Positions 32,962 to 42,028 of a stretch of DNA of 64,000 nucleotides are shown here, piece by piece. The stretch spans positions 24,090 to 88,089 of the forward strand of contig DCHS01000008.1 in NCBI GenBank assembly GCA_002314875.1, read 5' to 3'. The DNA is from Prevotellaceae bacterium UBA1746. GTDB taxonomy: Bacteria > Bacteroidota > Bacteroidia > Bacteroidales > Bacteroidaceae. A program made the position numbers and the translations under genes. Numbering within the stretch: position 1 is the first letter of the stretch; each line of letters begins with the position of its first letter. Under the pieces are notes generated by a model, which did no database searches, was not told the origin of the DNA, and worked only from the letters and a program-made list of their open reading frames with translations.

Positions 32962-33374
32962 TATACAAAGCCACACTTTCTTCTCGCCTGCTGTCTACCA
33001 CAAGAGACGGCCAGCGCGATGAGTTTCGTCACGAAGCTCAGGCAATGGTTGCCGTTCACGATGACGGAAGTTGGAGTCTGCGCTATCACGACGAAGAGAA
33101 TGGTGGACAAACTGCAATCTCCGGTAATTCCGCTTGGACCACTATCCAACGAGAAGGCCATGTCCGCTCTCGCATGCGTTTCGTCCATAAAGAATTACTC
33201 CCCGCTTTATATATAACACCAATGGGAGAATTCGATATGAGTACCATGACCCATCATTGCCAATTCTCTATAGATGCAAATTCCGGTCATCTCACTCTTC
33301 ATTACGACTTGCTGCTCAGCGGTGAACTTGCTGCTCAGAACCAGCTTGAAATCAAGTGGATAGTTAAAAGTTAA
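32958..33374 (+). CDS. DUF1934-like (YwiB-type) small protein
   Basis: 138 residues. The start overlaps the peptidase stop (ATGA), implying translational coupling. There is no signal peptide. The pattern GHVRSRMRFVHKE...YITPMGEFDMSTMTHHCQFSID followed by GHLTLHYDLLLSGELAAQNQLEI fits the calycin-like barrel family DUF1934 (TP-hydrophobic-G-x-hydrophobic near the middle, a final paired-strand motif). Its biochemical role is unknown. A cytoplasmic protein coupled to a secreted protease could be an immunity or inhibitor partner (as Spi proteins are for streptopain), but the fold family gives no direct support. Confidence 0.6.
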   Translation: MIYKATLSSRLLSTTRDGQRDEFRHEAQAMVAVHDDGSWSLRYHDEENGGQTAISGNSAWTTIQREGHVRSRMRFVHKELLPALYITPMGEFDMSTMTHHCQFSIDANSGHLTLHYDLLLSGELAAQNQLEIKWIVKS

Positions 33375-33398
33375 AATGAGAATTATAAAAATAGAATA

Positions 33399-36300
33399 GT
33401 GAAAATTCGCCCCAAGCATATATTGATTACCTTAGGCACCATGATCTTGGTGCCCATTCTGCTTGTGGCCCTTATCATTGGTCTCGTTTATTTTCCCCCC
33501 TTCCAAAAGTGGGCGCTGAATGAAGTCGGCAGCCGTATGGAAGATGAACTCGGTATGAAGGTTCATATCGAGGACGTTCGTATTACTCCTTTTCTGGATC
33601 TTGTTGCAGAATGGGTTGTTGCTACAGACACAGAAGGCGATACACTTATCCACGCTGAAAAATTAACTTTCGATGTTGCGTTTAAGCCCCTTTTCGATGG
33701 CCGTGCAGATATCGAGGGATTCCGTTTGGAGAACACCGAACTGAATACGAAATCACTGATTTCTGATATTCACATCAAAGGAACGGTCGGCGAACTGACT
33801 GCCAACGCTCATGGAGTTGAATGGACGAAGGAACTTGTCCACCTTGATGATGCTATTCTCAAAAATGCTGATTTGAATGTAGCCCTTACCGATACGGCTG
33901 CCAAAGATACAACATCGAGTAAGGTGGAATGGATCATCGATGTCGATAAGGCAAAAATTGAAAACACAAAACTTCACCTTACCCTGCCTCCCGATTCAAC
34001 GACATCCAAAACCACCTATGTTGAAGCGAAGATTGCCGATGCGAATTTACAGAAGGGGCATTTCGACTTGGGAGAACCACTCTATACTTTCGAACAACTC
34101 AAACTTTTAAAGAGTGACGCAACTGTCGGCACCCTCGATAAACTGCAGGTTGATACGCTCGTCAGCCTTACCAATTTGGGCGTCATTGCTGATACGCTGA
34201 GTTACAACAAAGACAATGTTCTGAAGTGCGGCATCCGAAATCTCGCCTTTCAGGAAAAACGCTATGGGCTTGATGTTCAAGAAATCAGCGGACAAGTTCT
34301 TGTTGATTCTACCCATATTGAACTCCCCTCGTTTGCCTTCCACACCCCGAATTCCCGAATCAACGCAAATCTCAATTTGGATTGGGATGCCTTGAAGTCC
34401 GGTGATTTGGGTAAGATGAAATGTACCGTTGATGCTGCTATTGACCGAGATGACATCAACAATCTCCTTGCAACAGCTGTTCGTGAGAAGTACATTACAC
34501 CAGAATTGCTGAAGTCTCTTCGTAAGAATGAATATGTCAAGCCGTTCTTGTCCTCTGATGTCAATCTCCAGGCAACCATTTCTGGAAACAAGGACAACAT
34601 CAATGTAGAAAACTATAAGGTTGTTTTCCCAAAATTGCTGACGGCACAAGGAAACTTGAAGATTTCCGATGATTACAATGATTATTCCGGAAAGGTAAAG
34701 GCTTATTACCAAGGTTCTACCATTGACGGTAAGTTCAAGACAAATCTTCGCAATGAGAAATACGATGTAGATGCCTATGTCACCAATTTCCCCGTTCGTA
34801 AATTTGTTAAGGGAGTAGATGTCAGCAACTACACCGGACGTATCAAGGCCAGCGGAAAGGGTTTTGATATGAACAGCATCAAAACCAATTGCACCGCTTC
34901 CACCCAAATTCAGCATTTAAATCTGATGGGCTATGATTTAAGCGGTCTTAATCTCGATGCTAATCTGGCAGGAAATATCATCAACGCCAAAATGGCTGTC
35001 AAGAACCATTTGGGCGATATCTCTGGAAATGTTCGTGCAGACATCAGCAACGGTTATAAGGCGAATGCTCATTTCACCCTCGATAATATCGACGTGACAC
35101 AACTATCATCCTTAGGCGAACAGTTCCGTCTTCACTCCGATGTTGATATTGAAGCCACTGCCTCTAAGGATCTTAAAAGAATCTCTGCCTCCGGAGCATT
35201 AACAAACAATTATGTAGAAGGAGAAACACGCTCTGCTCTCTATCGTGACATTCTCTTTAACTTCGATACTTCTCCCAAAGAAACTTCTGGAAATGTTAGT
35301 TCTGGTGACCTTGATCTGGCTTTACGCGTGGACGGTGATCTTGACCGATTAACGAGTTGCGCTGATAAACTGATGAAAGAGGTCAATCGCCAGATTGAGA
35401 ATCGTGCTATTGACCACGAGGCGCTCCGGAAAGTACTTCCTAATGCTGATCTTTCTTTGCACGCAGGAAAGGCCAATCCCCTTGCACATTATTTGCAACT
35501 GCAAGGCACAGAAATGTCCAGCATAGACCTGGACCTCAACACGAACTCTCATGAAGGCATTAACGGCTATGCCCAGTTGGGAATGCTGAAAGTCGGTGCT
35601 TTGCAGCTCGATACCATACACGGCATCATTTCTCAGGACAGCGAAGGCATAAAAGTGAAGGCTACAGCCCACAATTATCTCCCTGACAACCCGAATCATT
35701 TCAGGGCAAGTGTTGATGGTTGCGTTGTAAACCAAGGTGCCTCTGCAATGATTAACTTCTTGGATGCTAAGGGCGTAAAGGGTATCGACCTTGGCCTCAA
35801 CGCCTTGCTGGAAGATGGCGCTGTTCGTTTCCAGCTCTATCCCCACAATCCCGTCATTGCCTACCGTTCGCTCGCTGTAAACGATGACAATTTCATCAGT
35901 ATCAATCCGCAAGGTATGATTCGTGCTGACCTGCAACTCATAGCCGATGACGGAACAGGTCTGGCGATTTATAGTGAACCCACCGACGAAAGCCAGAATG
36001 ATATCACGCTCTCTTTGAGTAATGTCAATCTCGGTGAATTATCAAATGTCCTGCCCTATCTTCCCAAATTTGACGGTATACTCAGCGGCGATATCCATGT
36101 CCTCGAAGAGCATGGTGACAGCACAAGCATCTCCGCCATGGGATCTATTGATGCAGAGAACTTTGCCTATGAAGGAACAAAAATTGGCAATATCGGCGCA
36201 GAAGTTGTTTACATGCCAAAGGAAAACGGCGAACACTATGCCGATGCCTTTATTACCTATGAGGGAACTGATGTAGGAGAATGTTCTGGTGTTTATTATG

Positions 36301-37868
36301 ATACAGACGGGCATTTCAACGGAGATCTCAAACTCGTAGAATTTCCCTTACAGATTGTCAATGCCTTCCTCGATGGTACTGACTTCCTGATGCGAGGTGC
36401 TGCCAACGGCGAATTTGCTGTGAACGGAACTCTCGACAAACCTGTGATGAATGGTAATCTCGTCTTTGAAGACAGCCATTTCTACAGTCCTGTCTATGGT
36501 GTTGACTTCTCAATGGACAGCACGTCAATTCCTTTAACGGATTCCCGTCTGATCTTTAAGAACTACTTGCTGAATTCCGGCAATAGCGATTTGAAGTTGA
36601 ACGGCGATATCAATATGCTGGATTTGTCCAACATCTACCTGAATCTTACCATGAAGGCGAACGACTTCCAACTTATCAATTCTTCTCGCTCCACTTCATC
36701 TTTGGTATATGGTAAGGTGCTTTCTGACTTCAATGGTACCGTACGCGGAAATGTCAACGACCTCATTATACGTGGCAACTTGGATATTCTCCCCGGAACG
36801 GATGCAACCTATCTGCTTTCCAATTCTCCGTTAACCGTCAACGATCGTCTGGCAGATCTTGTAACCTTCATGGACTTCACTGATACGACCAAGGTAGAGG
36901 AGCCAGTTGAGACTTCAGAATTCCATTATGATGTTTCCATGGGTATCAATGTGGCTGACGGTGCAAAATTCCATTGTCTGATTTCGAATAACGGTGATAG
37001 TTATGTGAATGTTGCGGGCGGCGGTAATCTCGTTCTCCGTATGACCCAGCAGGGCGTTACGCGTATGACGGGACGCTACACCATCCAGGAAGGTGAAATG
37101 AAATATGAACTCCCTGTCATTCCTTTGAAAACTTTCAAACTTGAACAAGGAAGTTATGTGGAATTCACTGGAGACATGATGAATCCACGCCTTTCCATCA
37201 CTGCTACAGAGAACACAAAGGCCGTTGTGACTGAGAACGATCTGCAACGCAGTGTGAACTTCCTCGTCGGTGTTGAAATCAGCCGTACTTTGGAAGATAT
37301 GGGACTTGCCTTTACCCTCGATGCTCCTGAAGATCTTACCGTTCAAAACCAGATAGCAGCAATGAGCGAGGAAGATCGCTATAAGTCTGCCGTCGCCCTT
37401 CTTGCAACGGGAATGTTTATCACGGAGGACTTCACCAGCGGCTTCAAGGCTTCGAACGCACTGAATTCCTTCTTACAAAGTGAAATTCAAAGTATTGCAG
37501 GAAAAGCACTATCCACTTTCGATCTCTCCTTCGGCATGGAAAACGGAACCTCAGCCGTTGGTACTTCTACGACAGACTACTCTTTCCAATTCTCAAAGCG
37601 CTTCTTCGATGACCGCGTAAGTTTCAATATCGGTGGTAGTGTAGAGACCGGTGAAGATGCCTCTAATTCTGCAGCATCCTTCATCGATAATATCAGCATT
37701 GAATATCGTTTGGATAATTCAGGTACTCGCTATGTCCGCATCTTCTACGACCGCGAAGCTCATGATCCTCTCGAAGGTACGATGATGGAAACCGGCGCAG
37801 GTCTCGTCCTACGCCGCAAGACTGATCGCCTCGGTGATCTCTTCCTTTTCCGAAAGCGTAAAAAGTAA
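33399..37868 (+). CDS. tamB: TamB-like translocation/assembly protein (DUF490)
   Basis: 1489 residues, GTG start (an ATG just upstream reads into a stop after seven codons). One N-terminal TM anchor (about 7-30) precedes an AsmA-like start (ALNEVGSRMEDELGMKVHIEDV). A very long repetitive beta-taco follows, and the conserved C-terminal DUF490 block (about 1200-1440) contains VTRMTGRYTIQEGEMKY, ITATENTKAVV and a final beta-barrel-like RLDNSGTRYVRIFY segment. It spans the periplasm and moves phospholipids or assists outer-membrane protein assembly with its outer-membrane partner, encoded directly downstream. TamB-before-TamL order is seen here. Confidence 0.93.
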   Translation: MKIRPKHILITLGTMILVPILLVALIIGLVYFPPFQKWALNEVGSRMEDELGMKVHIEDVRITPFLDLVAEWVVATDTEGDTLIHAEKLTFDVAFKPLFDGRADIEGFRLENTELNTKSLISDIHIKGTVGELTANAHGVEWTKELVHLDDAILKNADLNVALTDTAAKDTTSSKVEWIIDVDKAKIENTKLHLTLPPDSTTSKTTYVEAKIADANLQKGHFDLGEPLYTFEQLKLLKSDATVGTLDKLQVDTLVSLTNLGVIADTLSYNKDNVLKCGIRNLAFQEKRYGLDVQEISGQVLVDSTHIELPSFAFHTPNSRINANLNLDWDALKSGDLGKMKCTVDAAIDRDDINNLLATAVREKYITPELLKSLRKNEYVKPFLSSDVNLQATISGNKDNINVENYKVVFPKLLTAQGNLKISDDYNDYSGKVKAYYQGSTIDGKFKTNLRNEKYDVDAYVTNFPVRKFVKGVDVSNYTGRIKASGKGFDMNSIKTNCTASTQIQHLNLMGYDLSGLNLDANLAGNIINAKMAVKNHLGDISGNVRADISNGYKANAHFTLDNIDVTQLSSLGEQFRLHSDVDIEATASKDLKRISASGALTNNYVEGETRSALYRDILFNFDTSPKETSGNVSSGDLDLALRVDGDLDRLTSCADKLMKEVNRQIENRAIDHEALRKVLPNADLSLHAGKANPLAHYLQLQGTEMSSIDLDLNTNSHEGINGYAQLGMLKVGALQLDTIHGIISQDSEGIKVKATAHNYLPDNPNHFRASVDGCVVNQGASAMINFLDAKGVKGIDLGLNALLEDGAVRFQLYPHNPVIAYRSLAVNDDNFISINPQGMIRADLQLIADDGTGLAIYSEPTDESQNDITLSLSNVNLGELSNVLPYLPKFDGILSGDIHVLEEHGDSTSISAMGSIDAENFAYEGTKIGNIGAEVVYMPKENGEHYADAFITYEGTDVGECSGVYYDTDGHFNGDLKLVEFPLQIVNAFLDGTDFLMRGAANGEFAVNGTLDKPVMNGNLVFEDSHFYSPVYGVDFSMDSTSIPLTDSRLIFKNYLLNSGNSDLKLNGDINMLDLSNIYLNLTMKANDFQLINSSRSTSSLVYGKVLSDFNGTVRGNVNDLIIRGNLDILPGTDATYLLSNSPLTVNDRLADLVTFMDFTDTTKVEEPVETSEFHYDVSMGINVADGAKFHCLISNNGDSYVNVAGGGNLVLRMTQQGVTRMTGRYTIQEGEMKYELPVIPLKTFKLEQGSYVEFTGDMMNPRLSITATENTKAVVTENDLQRSVNFLVGVEISRTLEDMGLAFTLDAPEDLTVQNQIAAMSEEDRYKSAVALLATGMFITEDFTSGFKASNALNSFLQSEIQSIAGKALSTFDLSFGMENGTSAVGTSTTDYSFQFSKRFFDDRVSFNIGGSVETGEDASNSAASFIDNISIEYRLDNSGTRYVRIFYDREAHDPLEGTMMETGAGLVLRRKTDRLGDLFLFRKRKK

Positions 37869-37919
37869 TGATCTCATTCGTATAATAACCATTCATAATT
37901 CAAAATTCTTAATTTCCAA

Positions 37920-40448
37920 ATGCTCCGCATCCTCATTCCTCTTTTTATTCTTCTTTTCGCACTCTGTGGTTGTTCTACTACGGAGCGAATCCCTGAGGGT
38001 GAACAGTTATACTTGGGCATCAAGAAGATTAAGTATGTAAAAGGCGAAGAAGAGATCACAAAGATTGAAAATGAGAAAGGTGATTCAACGGGTATCATCA
38101 CCGATGTTGCAAATGCCTACACTACGGTTAAGAATGTCATCAATGGAACACAGACAACGATGGGTGCCATCCATGAGTTAAGTCAGAAAAAGCGTTCAGA
38201 ATTAACCCGCGAGGAAAAGAGAACATTGGCTCTCCACGAAATGGCGGAAGCAGAAGCACTCTCAACGGCAAAATCAGAAGTTTCTGCCGCACTTGCCTAT
38301 GAGCCAAATGGTTCTCTTTTCGGCAGTTCAACCTACACCTTCCCATTAAAATTTGGTCTTCGTGTTTATAACAAGTATGCGGAAACAGAAAAAGGCTTTG
38401 GCCATTGGATGTTCAAGAAATTTGCAGAAAATCCCATCCTTATTTCTACCGTTGCCCCGCAGACACGTGCAAAAATAGCCACAAATACCCTTCATAATTA
38501 TGGCTTCTTCCGAGGAAATGTGGACTACGACATTGTTGAGACCAAGAATCCCAAGGCTTCTCGTGTCTCCTACAATATTACAACAGGGCCTGTTTTCCAT
38601 TTGGATAGCATCGAGTACCGTAGTTTCGGAACTATGGCAGATTCTCTTCTGGTGGCTTCCCGTAACAAATGCCTCTTGAAGAGCGGTGAAGCTTTCAGCG
38701 TGCTGAATCTCACCGGAGAACAAGAGCGCATCGAAAACCTCATGCGCGAAAACGGGTATTACTACTGGAGCTCCAACTTGACCACTTTTCAGGCTGATAC
38801 TATTGCTGTTCCCGGATATGTTCAAATGCGTGTTCTCCCCAAGCCAAATATCCCTGCCAACGCCCAGCATCCCTGGTACATCGGACAGACTTACGTCATT
38901 ATGCGTACCCAGCACACTGCTGATGTAACAGAGCCCTTGGACCATACGCGCTCTCGCCGTGGGTATACCTATACCTGGTCAGGAGAAACAATGCCTTTGA
39001 AAGGTCGTATTTGGCGCACCGCCATCAATCATCGCAAAGGCGAACTGTTCCGCGTATCCGACCAAACGGCCACCATCACGAAATTATCTGCATTAGGCAT
39101 TCTCTCTGCGATGGATGTCTCCTATACTCCACGAGATACCACTGCAACATGCGATACCCTCGATGTCTACGTTCAGGCAACGATGGCAAAGCCTTATGAC
39201 TCTTCCTTTGAAGTCAATGCCATCCTGAAATCCAGCCAGCAGATTGGTCCTGGGGTTAAGTATGAATTGGCAAAGCACAATGCTTCCCATGCCGGCGAGA
39301 CTGTATCCTGGAATATTTTCGGAAGTTACGAGTGGCAGTTCGGTCGCCATCGTAATGGTGGCAACAGTCTGCTGAATAGTTTTGAATTAGGTTCATCGGC
39401 AAATCTCGAACTGCCGCGATTCTATTTCCCCTTTGTCTCCAAGCGTCGACTGCGTTTCCCGGCAACTACAAAGTTCTCGCTCTCTGCTGATTGGAAGAAT
39501 CGCTCTGGCTTTTTCCAAATGCTCGACTTTGGCGGAAACGTTACTTATAGCTGGCAGCCGCGTGAGGGTTCCGTCAAGTACCATAATAAGATCCGTCACG
39601 AATGGACGCTCTTCGATTTGAGTTACTACAAACTCATCAATACCTCCGCTGCCTTTGACTCTATCCGTACAGCCAACCCTGCCATCTACGCATCCATGCG
39701 TAATGTCTATGTACCTTCGATGAGTTACTCGTTTACCTATTCCTCACCTCTCACCTGGAAGAATCCAATTTGGTTCCAGTGGACGGCAAAGGAATCGGGA
39801 AATCTGACGGACGGAATCCACTGCATCCTCTATCCCCACCACCCTGCTGGTGAACCCCGCAAACTCTTCGGAAGCAACTTCGCCCAGTTCCTAAAGACAA
39901 CGGCAGAAGTCCACTACTCGCATACCCTTAACGAACGTCTCAAACTGGCAACTCGTGCTTTTGCGGGCGTTATATTTAATTATGGAGGCAACGAGGCGGC
40001 TCCCTATGCAGAGCAATTCTACATTGGTGGTGCAAACTCTATTCGTGCGTTCACCGTACGAACTGCCGGTCCTGGTGCCTATCGTGCTCCTAATAGCAAA
40101 TATGCATATATCGACCAAACGGGCGATTTCAAACTCGAGGCCAACGCCGAACTTCGCGCACATCTCTTTGGTTCTCTTCACGGAGCCATTTTCCTGGATG
40201 CCGGAAATGTATGGTTGATGAAGAAAGACGAACTGCGTCCGGATGCAGAACTGACGCTCTCTAATCTTCGTCGCATCGCCTTAGGTTCAGGTGCAGGTAT
40301 TCGCTATGACCTTGGATTCTTGGTTCTTCGCTTTGATGTCGGTATCGGTCTTCACGCTCCCTATGAAACCTCTCGTAGCGGCTTTTACAATTTCGAAAGA
40401 TTCCGTGACGGCGTAGCCTATCATTTTGCTATCGGCTATCCCTTCTAA
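37920..40448 (+). CDS. tamL: TamL: lipoprotein Omp85 (TamA/BamA-like) outer-membrane protein
   Basis: 842 residues. The N-terminus is a lipoprotein signal (LCGC, Cys18), which distinguishes the Bacteroidetes TamL from TamA. POTRA-like modules lie at about 25-420, with an inserted helical, lysine/glutamate-rich stretch around 70-125. A 16-strand barrel follows. The Omp85 signatures GGANSIRAFTVRTAGPG (about 701-717, with the barrel-sealing RAF motif) and FLDAGNVW are present, and the protein ends in a strand with a terminal phenylalanine (AIGYPF). It partners TamB, encoded 51 bases upstream. Confidence 0.93.
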   Translation: MLRILIPLFILLFALCGCSTTERIPEGEQLYLGIKKIKYVKGEEEITKIENEKGDSTGIITDVANAYTTVKNVINGTQTTMGAIHELSQKKRSELTREEKRTLALHEMAEAEALSTAKSEVSAALAYEPNGSLFGSSTYTFPLKFGLRVYNKYAETEKGFGHWMFKKFAENPILISTVAPQTRAKIATNTLHNYGFFRGNVDYDIVETKNPKASRVSYNITTGPVFHLDSIEYRSFGTMADSLLVASRNKCLLKSGEAFSVLNLTGEQERIENLMRENGYYYWSSNLTTFQADTIAVPGYVQMRVLPKPNIPANAQHPWYIGQTYVIMRTQHTADVTEPLDHTRSRRGYTYTWSGETMPLKGRIWRTAINHRKGELFRVSDQTATITKLSALGILSAMDVSYTPRDTTATCDTLDVYVQATMAKPYDSSFEVNAILKSSQQIGPGVKYELAKHNASHAGETVSWNIFGSYEWQFGRHRNGGNSLLNSFELGSSANLELPRFYFPFVSKRRLRFPATTKFSLSADWKNRSGFFQMLDFGGNVTYSWQPREGSVKYHNKIRHEWTLFDLSYYKLINTSAAFDSIRTANPAIYASMRNVYVPSMSYSFTYSSPLTWKNPIWFQWTAKESGNLTDGIHCILYPHHPAGEPRKLFGSNFAQFLKTTAEVHYSHTLNERLKLATRAFAGVIFNYGGNEAAPYAEQFYIGGANSIRAFTVRTAGPGAYRAPNSKYAYIDQTGDFKLEANAELRAHLFGSLHGAIFLDAGNVWLMKKDELRPDAELTLSNLRRIALGSGAGIRYDLGFLVLRFDVGIGLHAPYETSRSGFYNFERFRDGVAYHFAIGYPF

Positions 40449-40454
40449 GCAAAA

Positions 40455-40502
40455 GCGGGTTTTATAAATTAGGAATTATAAAAATCCCGCGCTGGATTTT
40501 TT
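40455..40502 (+). terminator. Terminator after tamL
   Basis: GCGGG-TTTTATAA pairs with TTATAAAA-TCCCGC (one bulge), followed after a few bases by six T. Confidence 0.65.
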
Positions 40503-40512
40503 CGGGAAAAAG

Positions 40513-40544
40513 TTTGGTCAATTGGAGAAAACTCCTTACCTTTG
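40513..40544 (+). promoter_or_regulatory. Promoter of tRNA-Thr
   Basis: TTTG (40513-40516), 20 bases, TACCTTTG (40537-40544). The first bases of the spacer (GTCAATT) match the tRNA-Met promoter. Confidence 0.85.
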
Positions 40545-40567
40545 CAGCCGATTTCCGAAATCTAGCT

Positions 40568-40640
<73 letters not shown>

Positions 40641-40661
40641 CTCCTATGCAGCAAATTCATT

Positions 40662-40692
40662 CCGCAGCCCCCCTTTTGGGTTGCGGTTTTTT
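40662..40692 (+). terminator. Terminator of tRNA-Thr
   Basis: CCGCAGCCC pairs with GGGTTGCGG (one G-U), then six T. Confidence 0.9.
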
Positions 40693-40763
40693 GTTGCTTT
40701 TCTCGGGGGATTAGCCTCTGTCTAAGGTTATTTCCCTATATTATTCACCAATTAAATAAAATA

Positions 40764-40805
40764 ATGGACGACTATCACGCGGAAAACCCTGTTTACCTCG
40801 TATAG
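40764..40805 (+). CDS. Candidate 13-codon leader peptide upstream of corA
   Basis: ATG at 40764 to TAG at 40803 encodes MDDYHAENPVYLV. It is too short for normal gene calling and is supported only by context: it lies in the 5' leader of a magnesium transporter, and its stop codon overlaps the first arm of a hairpin that competes with a second one covering the corA start. Its early acidic residues and the single proline recall the Asp/Glu/Pro-rich MgtL leader, whose translation is sensitive to magnesium. The reading is an inference without expression data. Confidence 0.5.
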   Translation: MDDYHAENPVYLV

Positions 40806-40883
40806 GAAGAAACCCATTATCCGCATGGCGCTTTCTTCCTGATCTGATTCTGATCTTGTCTATCCCTTAAATAAGGAAGAAAG
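40804..40883 (+). promoter_or_regulatory. Two mutually exclusive hairpins controlling corA translation (predicted)
   Basis: AGGAAGAAA occurs at 40804-40812 and again at 40874-40882. TTTCTTCCT at 40832-40840 can pair with either. Hairpin 1 also gains an inner CCAT/ATGG; hairpin 2 gains one C-G pair and ends 3 bases before the corA ATG. No T run follows either, so the effect would be on translation rather than termination. Confidence 0.65.
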
Positions 40884-40886
40884 AGT

Positions 40887-41813
40887 ATGCGTACTTACTG
40901 GAACTACAACCAGGGACTGCGAACACTCGATGAGTGGCAGCCCAACTGCTGGGTTCAGGTTACCTGCCCCAGTCGCGATGACGAGAATTTTCTCATCAAC
41001 GATCTCAAAATTCCCGACTACTTTATCGATGACATCCGAGATAAGGATGAGCGTGCCCGTTATGACTATGATGACGGCTGGACGCTCATCATCCTTCGTA
41101 TCCCTTATGTCAAGGAAGTACAAAGTAGAACTCCCCATACCACCATCCCTCTTGGTATCATTATGAACAAGGGGGTCTGCATCAGCGTGTGTAACTATGA
41201 AACCAACATGATGATTGACTTCATCAGTTACCAGCAGAAACGCGGACTTGGTTTCACTGACTCTGTTGACTTCGTTTTCCGTGTCTTCCTAAGCAGTGCC
41301 GTATGGTATCTGAAACGATTGAAGCAAATCAGTAGCTTGATTGAAGAAGCAAAACGTGACCTCGATCACCCTATCGACAATGCTGACCTGATTAGTCTTT
41401 CCCGTCTTCAGGACTCACTGACCTACTTCGTCACCTCTATCCGTGGTAATGAGACTTTGCTTTCAAAACTGAAAATGAAGTTGCCTATCGATGAATTGGA
41501 CGCCGACCTTATCGAAGACGTCAACATTGAGATGAGCCAGGCTCGTGAGACCACAAGCATTTACACCAACATTCTGGAGTCCACCATGGAAACCTATGCC
41601 AGCATTATTAATAATAATATGGCGCAGACCATGAAAACGATGACCAGTGTCAGCATCATCCTCATGTTGCCGACATTGATCGCAAGTTTCTTTGGTATGA
41701 ACCTCCTCAACGGTATGGAAACCTCCGTCATCGGTTTCGGGGGCGTCATTCTCGGCAGTATCGTAATCACTTGGCTGTTCTATAAATACTTCCGCAGAAT
41801 TAAGTGGCTGTAA
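40887..41813 (+). CDS. corA: CorA family Mg2+/Co2+ channel
   Basis: 308 residues. The soluble N-terminal domain forms the funnel (residues 1-245, with long helices around ISSLIEEAKRDLDHPIDNADLISLSRLQDSL). Two C-terminal TM helices are joined by the selectivity loop GMNLLNGME (GMN at 270-272); the usual MPEL is replaced by LNGME, as in many Bacteroidetes and Firmicutes CorA proteins. The C-terminal RRIKWL is the basic sphincter end. It forms a pentameric magnesium channel in the inner membrane. The 5' leader carries a small ORF and alternative hairpins that could give magnesium-dependent control. Confidence 0.93.
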   Translation: MRTYWNYNQGLRTLDEWQPNCWVQVTCPSRDDENFLINDLKIPDYFIDDIRDKDERARYDYDDGWTLIILRIPYVKEVQSRTPHTTIPLGIIMNKGVCISVCNYETNMMIDFISYQQKRGLGFTDSVDFVFRVFLSSAVWYLKRLKQISSLIEEAKRDLDHPIDNADLISLSRLQDSLTYFVTSIRGNETLLSKLKMKLPIDELDADLIEDVNIEMSQARETTSIYTNILESTMETYASIINNNMAQTMKTMTSVSIILMLPTLIASFFGMNLLNGMETSVIGFGGVILGSIVITWLFYKYFRRIKWL

Positions 41814-41887
41814 TGCTCCTGAAAAGGTTTTGAAAACCAAAAAAGAATGCAAATATGAGAACGTAGTGCATTTTTTCAAAGAAAAAC

Positions 41888-41918
41888 TTTGTCATTTGCC
41901 ATTTTTTCGTTTTCTTTG
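41888..41918 (+). promoter_or_regulatory. Promoter of the DUF349 gene
   Basis: TTTG (41888-41891), 19 bases, TTTCTTTG (41911-41918, T for A at position 2). The leader is about 105 nt with no recognised riboswitch. Confidence 0.6.
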
Positions 41919-42028
41919 CACATGATTAGCGCGTTATACAAAGTATAAAACGCAACATCAAAAAGAAACCTTGCGCCTTCAGACGCACATTAACTTTATA
42001 TTTAATAACTTAACCCTTGACACTCACT

